Below, in pieces: positions 5,620 to 12,030 of a DNA stretch of 12,032 nt (position 1 is the first letter of the stretch; the number at the start of each line of letters is the position of its first letter). Source of the DNA: RGIG1681 sp045650505 (lineage in GTDB: Bacteria > Bacillota > Clostridia > Christensenellales > UBA1242); NCBI GenBank assembly GCA_045650505.1, contig JAZRRE010000005.1:1-12032 (forward strand), in the 5' to 3' direction. A program made the translations under genes and the position numbers. Below the pieces are notes generated by a model. It made no database searches, was not told the origin of the DNA, and was given only the letters and a program-made list of their open reading frames with translations.

Positions 5620-5753
5620 ATTTTGTTCTCCTTTATGGTAAATTCTATTACTTCATTTTTTGTTTTAGAATAAAGATTTGAAATAATTTAAAAAATTTTA
5701 GTTACAAATAATGATTTTTATTTGTTATTTATTTGCTTTTTGTCAAATTTTGC

Positions 5754-5762
5754 TGTTATAAT
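5754..5762 (+). promoter_or_regulatory. Extended -10 promoter for small membrane protein B
   Basis: TGTTATAAT: a TG motif one base upstream of a perfect TATAAT (5757-5762). The best -35, TTGCTT (5733-5738, 18-bp spacing), is poor, as is common for extended -10 promoters. The rest of the 175-bp divergent gap is AT-rich with no further recognised site. Confidence 0.65.
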
Positions 5763-5794
5763 TTAATTAACAAATAAAATTAGGAGGAAGATTT

Positions 5795-6016
5795 ATGGCA
5801 AAAAAATCATCTGATTACTTTGGTTTAGGCAGACTTGTAAGTATTATTCTTGCAATTATTCCATTTACTGCTTGGATTTTAGGCGTTGTTATCAGATTCC
5901 AAGAAGGTAAAATTGTTGCTGGTATCATCCGTATTTTCGGTGGATGGCTCATTTGGCTTCTTGACCTTATCTTCGTGATTAAAGATACAAGAATCTGCAG
6001 ACTTCTTAATATTTAA
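5795..6016 (+). CDS. Small two-helix membrane protein B
   Basis: A 73-residue membrane protein with helices at about 13-33 and 39-62, a loop RFQEGK between them, and WLLDLI (54-59) at the end of the second helix, then a cysteine-containing basic tail (KDTRICRLLNI). A near-consensus AGGAGG (5782-5787) lies 7 nt before the ATG, so strong translation is expected. Function is unknown. The resemblance to protein A (5386-5619) in length, topology and the WL-x-D-x-I motif suggests a duplicated pair; B lacks about five residues in the middle of helix 2. It is followed by its own terminator and is not part of the alaS operon. Confidence 0.8.
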   Translation: MAKKSSDYFGLGRLVSIILAIIPFTAWILGVVIRFQEGKIVAGIIRIFGGWLIWLLDLIFVIKDTRICRLLNI

Positions 6017-6030
6017 TTTTAAGAAAATTG

Positions 6031-6056
6031 ACACTCCAATTTTGGAGTGTTTTTTT
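6031..6056 (+). terminator. Intrinsic terminator after small membrane protein B
   Basis: An 8-bp stem ACACTCCA (6031-6038) / TGGAGTGT (6043-6050) with loop ATTT and a T-tract to 6056. It isolates the small gene from alaS. Confidence 0.92.
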
Positions 6057-6098
6057 ATGCCATTTTTTAAGAAAATAACAATAAAAATATGCTTTTTA

Positions 6099-6127
6099 TT
6101 GATTTTTTTGTGCGTATGCATTATAAT
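6099..6127 (+). promoter_or_regulatory. Promoter for alaS-proS
   Basis: TTGATT (6099-6104), a 17-bp spacer and a perfect TATAAT (6122-6127). The leader before the alaS ATG (6165) is only about 30 nt and carries AAGAGG (6153-6158), leaving no room for a T-box. Confidence 0.82.
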
Positions 6128-6164
6128 ACAAAATGAATTATTATTTATATATAAGAGGTTACTT

Positions 6165-7979
6165 ATGATTACAGACAAACAATTAAAACAACTTTGGAGA
6201 GATTTTTTCACAAAACATGGTTTTGTTCAAATTCAAAACAGTTCAGTTATTCCTGAAAATGACCCAACTGTTCTATTTACAACTGCAGGTATGCACCCAT
6301 TAGTTCCTTATCTTTTAGGTGAAAAGCACCCATCTGGAAACAGACTTTTTAACACTCAAAGATGTATTAGAACAGGTGATATTGATTCTGTTGGTGACTA
6401 TAACCACAACACATTCTTCGAAATGCTTGGAAACTGGTATCTTGGTGCTTGCCCAAAAGATGAAATGATTAAACTTTCTTATGAATTTTTAACAAGCAAA
6501 GAATATCTTGGAATTGACCCTGCAAGACTTTCAGTTACAGTTTTTGAAGGTGATGAAATTGCTCCTCGTGACGAACTTGCAGCAAAAACATGGGAAGAGT
6601 GTGGTATTGCAAAAGACCATATTTTCTTCAACCCTAAAGAAGACAACTGGTGGGCTCTTGGAAGCGGTGTTGGACCTTGTGGACCAGACTCTGAAATGTT
6701 CTATGATTCAGGCAAAGAAAAATGTTCTCCTGAATGCAAGCCTGGTTGCCATTGTGGAAAATACAATGAAATTTGGAACGATGTATTTATGCAATACAGA
6801 GTTGACAATGCTGGTGAAAAAGCAAAACTTCTTGATAATCCAAATATCGATACCGGTATGGGTGTTGAAAGAACAATATGTGTTCTTAATGGAGTGAAAA
6901 GCAGTTATGATGTTGGTGCATTTAAAGAAATCATCGACCTTATGGATTCAAAGGCTGAAATTAAAAACAGTGATGAAACTGTTAAATCATACAGAATTCT
7001 TGCTGACCACTTAAGAAGTTCAATCTTCATTTTAGGTGATGAAAAAGCAATCAAACCATCAAACGTTGGTCAAGGATATATTTTAAGAAGATTCATTCGT
7101 CGTTCAGTTAACCACGCAAGAAAGATTGGTCTTGACACAAAATTCTTTAATGATGTTGTTGACCACTACATTGATTATTATGCATATGACTATGATATTT
7201 TAGTTAAGAACAGAGAACAAATCAAAAACGAACTCAATATTGAAGTTGAAAAATTTGCAAAAGCAATCGACCAAGGTTATAAAGAGTTTGAAAAAGTTAT
7301 AAACGGAATTGAAAGACACAAACAATTTGCAAAAGAAGGCGAAGTTGTTGAAAACATCATCAGTGGAAAAGCAGCATTTAGACTTTTTGATACTTTCGGT
7401 TTCCCACTTGAGCTCACAAAAGAACTTGCAACTGAAAAAGGCTATGAAGTTGACACAGTTGGTTTTGAAGAAGCAAACAAAGCACACCAAGAATTAAGCC
7501 GAAGTGCTTCTGCTGGCGCATTCAAAGGTGGTCTTGCTGATTCATCTTATGAAAATGCTAAACTTCACACTGCAACACACATTATGCTTGCAGGTCTTAA
7601 AAAGATGTTTGGTGAACAAGTTGAACAAAGAGGTTCAAACATCACTCCTGAAAGACTTCGTTTTGACTTCAATTTAGACCACAAAATGACACCTGAAGAA
7701 ATTGCTGAACTTGAAAAATTTGTTAACGATGTTATCGCAAGAGGCATTGATGTGACCTGCGAAGAATACACCGTTGAAGAAGCAAGAGCAAAAGGTGCTC
7801 ACGGTATTTTCGATTCAAAATATGGCGAAAAAGTTAAAGTTTATATTATTGGTGATGTTGATAAGCAAATTTGTGGTGGACCTCATGCTAAAAACACTGC
7901 AGACCTTCATCACTTTAAAATTACAAAAGAAGAGAGTAGTTCTTCAGGCATTAGAAGAATTAAGGCTATTCTCGACTAA
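6165..7979 (+). CDS. alaS: Short alanyl-tRNA synthetase (catalytic, tRNA-binding and editing domains)
   Basis: A 604-residue class II synthetase that charges tRNA-Ala; typical bacterial AlaRS is about 850-880 residues. Present: catalytic core with FNTQRCIRTGDID (62-74), NTFFEMLGNWYLG (82-94), GPCGPDSEMFYD (170-181) and motif 3 DTGMGVERT (229-237); helical tRNA-recognition region (about 240-450); editing domain with HTATH (His468, His472) and CGGPH (Cys570, His574) zinc/active-site ligands. The protein stops about 30 residues after CGGPH, so the C-Ala (DHHA1-linked) domain is absent. A Cys cluster C187-x3-C-x3-CHC (187-197) could bind metal. The usual CGGTH has Pro at the fourth position. The ATG at 6165 was chosen for its ribosome site and promoter and because the family N-terminus begins there; the reading frame stays open upstream to 6042. 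proS follows after 11 nt. Confidence 0.92.
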   Translation: MITDKQLKQLWRDFFTKHGFVQIQNSSVIPENDPTVLFTTAGMHPLVPYLLGEKHPSGNRLFNTQRCIRTGDIDSVGDYNHNTFFEMLGNWYLGACPKDEMIKLSYEFLTSKEYLGIDPARLSVTVFEGDEIAPRDELAAKTWEECGIAKDHIFFNPKEDNWWALGSGVGPCGPDSEMFYDSGKEKCSPECKPGCHCGKYNEIWNDVFMQYRVDNAGEKAKLLDNPNIDTGMGVERTICVLNGVKSSYDVGAFKEIIDLMDSKAEIKNSDETVKSYRILADHLRSSIFILGDEKAIKPSNVGQGYILRRFIRRSVNHARKIGLDTKFFNDVVDHYIDYYAYDYDILVKNREQIKNELNIEVEKFAKAIDQGYKEFEKVINGIERHKQFAKEGEVVENIISGKAAFRLFDTFGFPLELTKELATEKGYEVDTVGFEEANKAHQELSRSASAGAFKGGLADSSYENAKLHTATHIMLAGLKKMFGEQVEQRGSNITPERLRFDFNLDHKMTPEEIAELEKFVNDVIARGIDVTCEEYTVEEARAKGAHGIFDSKYGEKVKVYIIGDVDKQICGGPHAKNTADLHHFKITKEESSSSGIRRIKAILD

Positions 7980-7990
7980 AGGAGAAATTT

Positions 7991-9418
7991 ATGGCAAATA
8001 AAAAAATAACAAGCAGAGATATCGACTTTGCTAAATGGTACACAGATGTTGTTAACGCTGCTCATTTGTCATCTTATTCAAATGTTAAAGGTTGCATTAT
8101 TTTAGAGCCAAATGGTTATGCTATTTGGGAAAAAATGCAACAAACACTTGATAAAATGTTCAAAAAATCAGGACATAAGAATGTTGCAATGCCAATGCTT
8201 ATTCCTGAAAACCTTATGAGAAAAGAGGGTGAACTTATTAATGGTTTTGCTCCTGAAGTTGCATGGGTAACAATGGGTGGTTCAAAACAACTTGAAGAGC
8301 GTATGTGTATTCGCCCAACAAGTGAAACACTCTTTAGTGATTATTATGCAACTGTTGTTAAATCATACAGAGATTTGCCACTTAAATATAATCAATGGTG
8401 CTCTGTTATGAGATGGGAAAAGGAAACAAGACCATTCCTTCGCAGTCGTGAATTCTGGTGGCAAGAAGGTCACACAGTTCACGAAACAAAAGAAGAAGCA
8501 GAAGCAGAAACAAGAGGAATGCTTAAAACTTACGAAACATTCTTTAATGATTATCTTGCAATTCCTGCAATCACAGGAAGAAAGACTGAAAAAGAAAAAT
8601 TTGCCGGTGCTGACTACACTTTAACCATTGAAGCACTTATGTATAACGGTGTATCTCTTCAATCAGGAACAAGCCACTTTTTCGGTCAAAGATTCAGCAA
8701 GGCTTATGATATAAAATTCTTAAATCGTCAAAATGGTTTTGATTATGCTTATCAAACATCTTGGGGTGTTAGTAGCCGTATGATTGGTGCGCTTATTATG
8801 GTTCACAGTGATGATGACGGCTTGGTTCTTCCACCAAGAATTGCTCCAACTCAAGTTAGAATTATTCCTATTGGTGATAGTGATGAAATTATGGGTCTTG
8901 CAAATGGTTACCTTGAACAACTTGATAATGCTGGGGTTTCTGTTGACCTTGACAATAATGACCAAACATCACCAGGCTTTAAGTTTGCTGAAGCAGAAGT
9001 TATGGGTATTCCTGTTCGTATCGAAATTGGAAAACGTGACCTTGAAAATGGTCAAATCACACTCACACGCCGTGACACAAAACAAAAAATGCAAGTTTCA
9101 AAAGATTGCGACATTGTGGCAGAAGTTAACAAACTTATGAACACAATTCAAAATGATATGCTTGCTCGTGCAACTGAAAGAAGAGATAGCATGACATTCA
9201 CAGCAACAAATCTTGATGAATTTGCAAAAATTATGAACTCAACACCAGGCTTTATTCATGCAGATTGGTGTGGAAATGATGAATGTGAAATCAAAATTAA
9301 GGAAATTAGAGGCACCAAATCTCGTTGCATTTTGGAAAATGAAAAACTTATCACAGGCAAATGTGTTTGCTGCGAAAAACCTGCACAACACCATGTTGTT
9401 TGGGGAATTCAATATTAA
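7991..9418 (+). CDS. proS: Prolyl-tRNA synthetase, archaeal/eukaryotic type
   Basis: A class II synthetase that charges tRNA-Pro. The 475-residue protein belongs to the shorter type lacking the bacterial INS editing insertion and carrying a C-terminal zinc-binding domain that ends in Tyr475. Visible: CIRPTSET (106-113), motif 2 RWEKETRPFLRSREFWWQEG (141-160), the proline-site segment around GTSHFFGQ (226-233), motif 3 TSWGVSSRMIGALIM (256-270), the anticodon-binding domain from about 284, and zinc ligands Cys427, Cys432, Cys458 and Cys460/461. With no INS domain, removal of Ala-tRNA-Pro would need a free-standing ProX-type enzyme elsewhere. AGGAGA lies just before the ATG, and the 11-nt gap after alaS indicates one operon. 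This ProRS type also occurs in some Bacillota, so transfer is not required to explain it. Confidence 0.95.
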   Translation: MANKKITSRDIDFAKWYTDVVNAAHLSSYSNVKGCIILEPNGYAIWEKMQQTLDKMFKKSGHKNVAMPMLIPENLMRKEGELINGFAPEVAWVTMGGSKQLEERMCIRPTSETLFSDYYATVVKSYRDLPLKYNQWCSVMRWEKETRPFLRSREFWWQEGHTVHETKEEAEAETRGMLKTYETFFNDYLAIPAITGRKTEKEKFAGADYTLTIEALMYNGVSLQSGTSHFFGQRFSKAYDIKFLNRQNGFDYAYQTSWGVSSRMIGALIMVHSDDDGLVLPPRIAPTQVRIIPIGDSDEIMGLANGYLEQLDNAGVSVDLDNNDQTSPGFKFAEAEVMGIPVRIEIGKRDLENGQITLTRRDTKQKMQVSKDCDIVAEVNKLMNTIQNDMLARATERRDSMTFTATNLDEFAKIMNSTPGFIHADWCGNDECEIKIKEIRGTKSRCILENEKLITGKCVCCEKPAQHHVVWGIQY

Positions 9419-9421
9419 AAC

Positions 9422-9451
9422 AAAAAACAGGTTAATTTTAACCTGTTTTTT
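9422..9451. terminator. Bidirectional terminator between proS and the recombinase
   Basis: A 13-bp stem AAAAAACAGGTTA (9422-9434) / TAACCTGTTTTTT (9439-9451) with loop ATTT. It is flanked by A on one side and T on the other, so it can stop both the plus-strand alaS-proS and the minus-strand recombinase transcripts. Confidence 0.93.
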
Positions 9452-10498
9452 TTATTTTCTTAAGTTAACAGCATTTGATGCCTGACGTCTAATGTCATCA
9501 GAGATTGCAGCGTAGTGTTTTTTGGTTGTGTTAACATCTCGGTGACCAAGTACATCAGCAACAACATAAATATCTTGTGTTGCATGATAAAGTCTTGTGC
9601 CATAAGTGCTTCGAAGTTTATGTGGTGTGATGTGTTTTAATGGGGTCACAATACTAGCATATTTTTTAACTAATTTTTCAACAGCACGAGTCGAAATTCG
9701 TCTATTTTGGAGTGATGTGAACACTGCAGGCTCATCAACCAAAAGTGGATTAGAAGCTCGCACTTCAAGCCAATTAAAGAGAGCAACTTTAACTTCATCA
9801 CTGAAATATAAAATAACTTGATTTCCACCTTTACGGGTTATTTTTAAACCGTTAACATTGAAATCAATATCATCTAAATTAAGTCCAACACATTCAGAAA
9901 CACGAAGACCGGTTCCAAGCAGAAGTGTCATAATTGCCACATCACGAATTTTAGTATGTTTGTGAAATCCTACTTCGTTTCCGTTAAGGCCATATCCACT
10001 TTCAACAACATCTAAAAATCTATAAGCCTCATCTTCTTCAAGTTTGATGATTGGTTTATCGTGGATTTTCGGCATTTCAATTTTGCTTGCAAGGTCAACT
10101 TTAATCATTTCGCGCTTAAAATAATACTTAAAGAAAGACCTGACTGCTGCAATTTTTCTTGCTTTTCCACGCTCACCATTTGTTATAATTTCACCACTTT
10201 CATCAGTATATGATGTTAAATAACTCATATATCTTTCAAAATGTGTTGTGTGAAATTTCTCAAGGTCAGCCACTTCAAGGTCAAAAACCTGCTTACCACG
10301 AAACAAATTTGTTTCATTTACAGCCCAATTAAAGAAAGTTCGAAGGTCATAAGCATAATTAAGCCTTGTGAGTGCACTTGTTGTGTTTTCGATTCCTGTA
10401 AAAAAATCAAGTGCAAAATCAGGGAAGTCTTTAAGCACATTTCGAAGTTTTCTAGTGTTTATTATTTTTTGTTCATTATAATAACTTTGATTTTTCAT
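9452..10498 (-). CDS. Tyrosine recombinase/integrase (XerC/XerD-like)
   Basis: A 348-residue site-specific recombinase with all catalytic residues: Arg199 in GTGLRVSE, Lys223 in RKGGNQ (beta-hairpin), His293 and Arg296 in HKLRS, His319 in LGHRD and nucleophile Tyr329 in HYAAI. An N-terminal SAM-like core-binding domain spans about 25-130; a ~24-residue leader precedes it. Length is slightly above Xer proteins (~300) and below most phage integrases. No excisionase, relaxase or phage gene is nearby, and its base composition resembles its neighbours, so a resident Xer-type role (chromosome dimer resolution) is as likely as a mobile-element role. No Shine-Dalgarno sequence precedes the ATG, and the promoter at 10505-10534 would start the mRNA at or within a base or two of it. 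Confidence 0.9.
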   Translation of the reverse strand: MKNQSYYNEQKIINTRKLRNVLKDFPDFALDFFTGIENTTSALTRLNYAYDLRTFFNWAVNETNLFRGKQVFDLEVADLEKFHTTHFERYMSYLTSYTDESGEIITNGERGKARKIAAVRSFFKYYFKREMIKVDLASKIEMPKIHDKPIIKLEEDEAYRFLDVVESGYGLNGNEVGFHKHTKIRDVAIMTLLLGTGLRVSECVGLNLDDIDFNVNGLKITRKGGNQVILYFSDEVKVALFNWLEVRASNPLLVDEPAVFTSLQNRRISTRAVEKLVKKYASIVTPLKHITPHKLRSTYGTRLYHATQDIYVVADVLGHRDVNTTKKHYAAISDDIRRQASNAVNLRK

Positions 10499-10504
10499 AA
10501 ACTA

Positions 10505-10534
10505 ATTATAAAATCTAGTTTTGCACAATGTCAA
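10505..10534 (-). promoter_or_regulatory. Promoter for the tyrosine recombinase (leaderless)
   Basis: On the minus strand a perfect TTGACA (complement of 10529-10534), an 18-bp spacer and a perfect TATAAT (complement of 10505-10510). Only 6 nt separate the -10 box from the ATG (10498), so transcription should begin at about the A of the start codon. Confidence 0.8.
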
Positions 10535-10559
10535 ATATTTTGCGAATAGTTTTAAAGCA

Positions 10560-10588
10560 TTGACAAAATCGTTAACATTGATTAAACT
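10560..10588 (+). promoter_or_regulatory. Promoter for the SerRS-arm-like gene
   Basis: A perfect TTGACA (10560-10565), a 17-bp spacer and TAAACT (10583-10588, four of six consensus). The predicted transcript start is near 10595, which excludes the upstream ATG at 10593 and fits the ATG at 10605. It is divergent from the recombinase promoter, with the two -35 boxes about 25 bp apart. Confidence 0.7.
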
Positions 10589-10604
10589 CTAAATGGGGAA
10601 ATTT

Positions 10605-11390
10605 ATGATAGCTTTAAACGAACTTATCAAAGATATTGAAAAATATAAGACTGCTTATAAACTTATGGGGTTAAATATTAATCTCAATATTTTTGTTAAG
10701 CTCGAAAATAAACTTCGCACCGCAGGTCTTGAATTTGAACACTCTAGAGCACTTTGCAACAAAAAATGTGGTGAACTAATAAAAAAACAAGCAAATAATA
10801 TTGATACAAAACAAGAACTTGCTGAAATTGAAAAACTTGACAAACAAACACTAAAACTTCAAGCAAAATTTAATAAGATAAATAAGCGTGTTAATAAAAA
10901 ATTAAACAAACTTCCAAATCTTCCTGATGAAAAAAATGTATCTCATTTGCAAATTGATACATCTAAAACAAATTCTAATATAGAAGTTTTCAAAGAATTT
11001 ATTGAAAAAAATTTTAAACCTAATTTATTTTCACAAAATATAAAAACATTTGTAAAACAAGAAAATGATAAATTGTTTCAAGAAAACAATCTTCCTCAAA
11101 TAACTTACTGCAAAAATGGAATCGTTGTTTTTGCAACAAAAGAAAACGTGAGTGAATTGCTCGAATTATTTTTGAGTTATTTCAAAGAAAATTCAATCAG
11201 TATTATCAAATATTCTATAAAATCTTTAAATCACTCTTCAACAAAAGAATATCTCATTCATTTAAATCAAAATGTATATGTAAAACTTGAATTAAAAAGA
11301 GAATATTTCACTAGAAAATATAAAATCAAATATCACGATAACAAAACTGATATGACAAAGTTTGTAAATCAAATTGATATCAAATTTTAA
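10605..11390 (+). CDS. SerRS N-terminal-arm-like protein with an unknown C-terminal domain
   Basis: A 261-residue protein with no class II synthetase catalytic motifs. Residues 1-107 follow the layout of the seryl-tRNA synthetase N-terminal domain: a short first helix, a ...YKLMGLNINL... segment in the place of the usual lkkRG-id-l, then two long charged helices (about 28-62 and 68-103) forming an antiparallel coiled coil with the NK near the tip, closing in PNLPDEKN (104-111), where SerRS has riPNlP. In SerRS this arm grips the long variable arm of tRNA-Ser. Residues 112-261 are lysine-rich and mixed alpha/beta, and I cannot match them to a family; they lack motifs 1-3. The ATG at 10605 is chosen because GGGG (10595-10598) is 6 nt upstream and the promoter fits. 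It stands alone, with its own terminator. Binding of tRNA-Ser or another class II tRNA is inference. Confidence 0.7.
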   Translation: MIALNELIKDIEKYKTAYKLMGLNINLNIFVKLENKLRTAGLEFEHSRALCNKKCGELIKKQANNIDTKQELAEIEKLDKQTLKLQAKFNKINKRVNKKLNKLPNLPDEKNVSHLQIDTSKTNSNIEVFKEFIEKNFKPNLFSQNIKTFVKQENDKLFQENNLPQITYCKNGIVVFATKENVSELLELFLSYFKENSISIIKYSIKSLNHSSTKEYLIHLNQNVYVKLELKREYFTRKYKIKYHDNKTDMTKFVNQIDIKF

Positions 11391-11399
11391 TAGACAATA

Positions 11400-11426
11400 A
11401 AAAAACCACCGTTTTGGTGGTTTTTT
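11400..11426. terminator. Bidirectional terminator between the SerRS-arm-like gene and the tail gene
   Basis: An 11-bp stem AAAAAACCACC (11400-11410) / GGTGGTTTTTT (11416-11426) with loop GTTTT. The A and T flanks allow termination on both strands; both neighbouring genes end within 10 nt of it. Confidence 0.93.
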
Positions 11427-11429
11427 ATT

Positions 11430-11996
11430 TTACTTTTTTGTTGTTGTTTTTTTAGCTGGTGCTTCAGGTTTATTTTCTTCAACAGCAACTTCTTTAATTG
11501 TGTTTAAGAAGTTTGTAGCGTTTTTGTAAGCATTTGAACCACGGTTAAATGATTTTTCAACTTCGCTTTCTGTCTTTTCTTTTTTAACACCATCAATCAT
11601 AACAAAATTGCTGATTTCATCTTTCTTAACAATCTTTTTAACAGGTTGTTCAACTTCGTGATTAACAATAACTGCTGTAGATTTTAATTCAGATGTGTGA
11701 GGTTCATAAATATCAGTAAGTTGATTTGAGAAATGTTCAACAGCATTATCTTGTCTAGCTGGCTCAAATTCTACTTCTTCAGCCGACTTATCTTCACTAG
11801 CAATAACATATGTATCATCATTGATTTTTTCAACATCTTCAGGAGTTTTTGTTTGAGTTGAAACATTCTTTTTTGAATTCTTTGCAAAATACCAAATAAA
11901 GAAGATTATCGCACCTAAAATTAAAACAACATCTAAAACATAGCAAGCAATCATAACAGCATTAGCTTCACATAATAAACTTTTTAAAATTTCCAT
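11430..11996 (-). CDS. Single-pass membrane protein with a long charged cytoplasmic tail
   Basis: A 188-residue protein of unknown function. One hydrophobic segment (about 13-37, ending IFFIWYFAKNSKK) has basic residues directly after it, so the long tail should be cytoplasmic (N-out, C-in). There is no signal peptidase or lipobox motif. The tail is low-complexity acidic/polar (about 45-115), then holds a more ordered block around NFVMIDGVKKEKTESEVEKS and NAYKNATNFLNTIKEV, and ends in an Ala/Pro/Lys/Thr-rich KKTTTKK. The ATG at 11996 is preferred over the one at 12008 because GAGGTG (complement of 12001-12006) is a ribosome site for it. The layout suggests a membrane-anchored scaffold or adaptor, but nothing identifies a partner. 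Confidence 0.75.
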   Translation of the reverse strand: MEILKSLLCEANAVMIACYVLDVVLILGAIIFFIWYFAKNSKKNVSTQTKTPEDVEKINDDTYVIASEDKSAEEVEFEPARQDNAVEHFSNQLTDIYEPHTSELKSTAVIVNHEVEQPVKKIVKKDEISNFVMIDGVKKEKTESEVEKSFNRGSNAYKNATNFLNTIKEVAVEENKPEAPAKKTTTKK

Positions 11997-12024
11997 ATAA
12001 CACCTCATAATATATTACAAAATC

Positions 12025-12030
12025 ATTATA
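12025..12030 (-). promoter_or_regulatory. -10 box of the promoter for the tail gene
   Basis: A perfect TATAAT on the minus strand (complement of 12025-12030), giving a leader of about 22 nt that includes the GAGGTG ribosome site. The -35 lies beyond the window edge. Confidence 0.6.

Noticed and set aside
6042..6164. N-terminal hydrophobic extension of alaS by 41 codons, suggesting a membrane-anchored AlaRS
   Set aside because: The frame is open from a TTG inside the preceding terminator, but the promoter -10 (6122-6127) and the AAGAGG site (6153-6158) both lie within the extension, and the family N-terminus starts at the ATG at 6165.
6057..6164. T-box riboswitch upstream of alaS-proS
   Set aside because: The leader after the promoter is only about 30 nt, with no specifier stem or T-box sequence.
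8784..9140. 118-residue plus-strand frame inside proS
   Set aside because: A +1-type shadow of a well-supported, fully conserved synthetase gene, with Leu/Val-rich content typical of a frame shadow.
9452..10498. Integrase of a prophage or genomic island ending in the tRNA repeats
   Set aside because: No phage, conjugation or excisionase genes lie between, all neighbours look like resident metabolic or translation genes, and the tRNA repeats are 8 kb away on the other side of these.
10499..10592. dif-like recombination site beside the recombinase
   Set aside because: No 28-bp site resembling the Bacillota dif consensus with its two half-sites; the region is accounted for by two promoters.
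10593..10604. Upstream ATG start for the SerRS-arm-like gene
   Set aside because: The predicted transcript start is at about 10595 and the GGGG ribosome site overlaps this ATG, so the ATG at 10605 fits better.
11997..12008. Upstream ATG start for the minus-strand tail gene
   Set aside because: The GAGGTG ribosome site overlaps this codon and is correctly spaced for the ATG at 11996.
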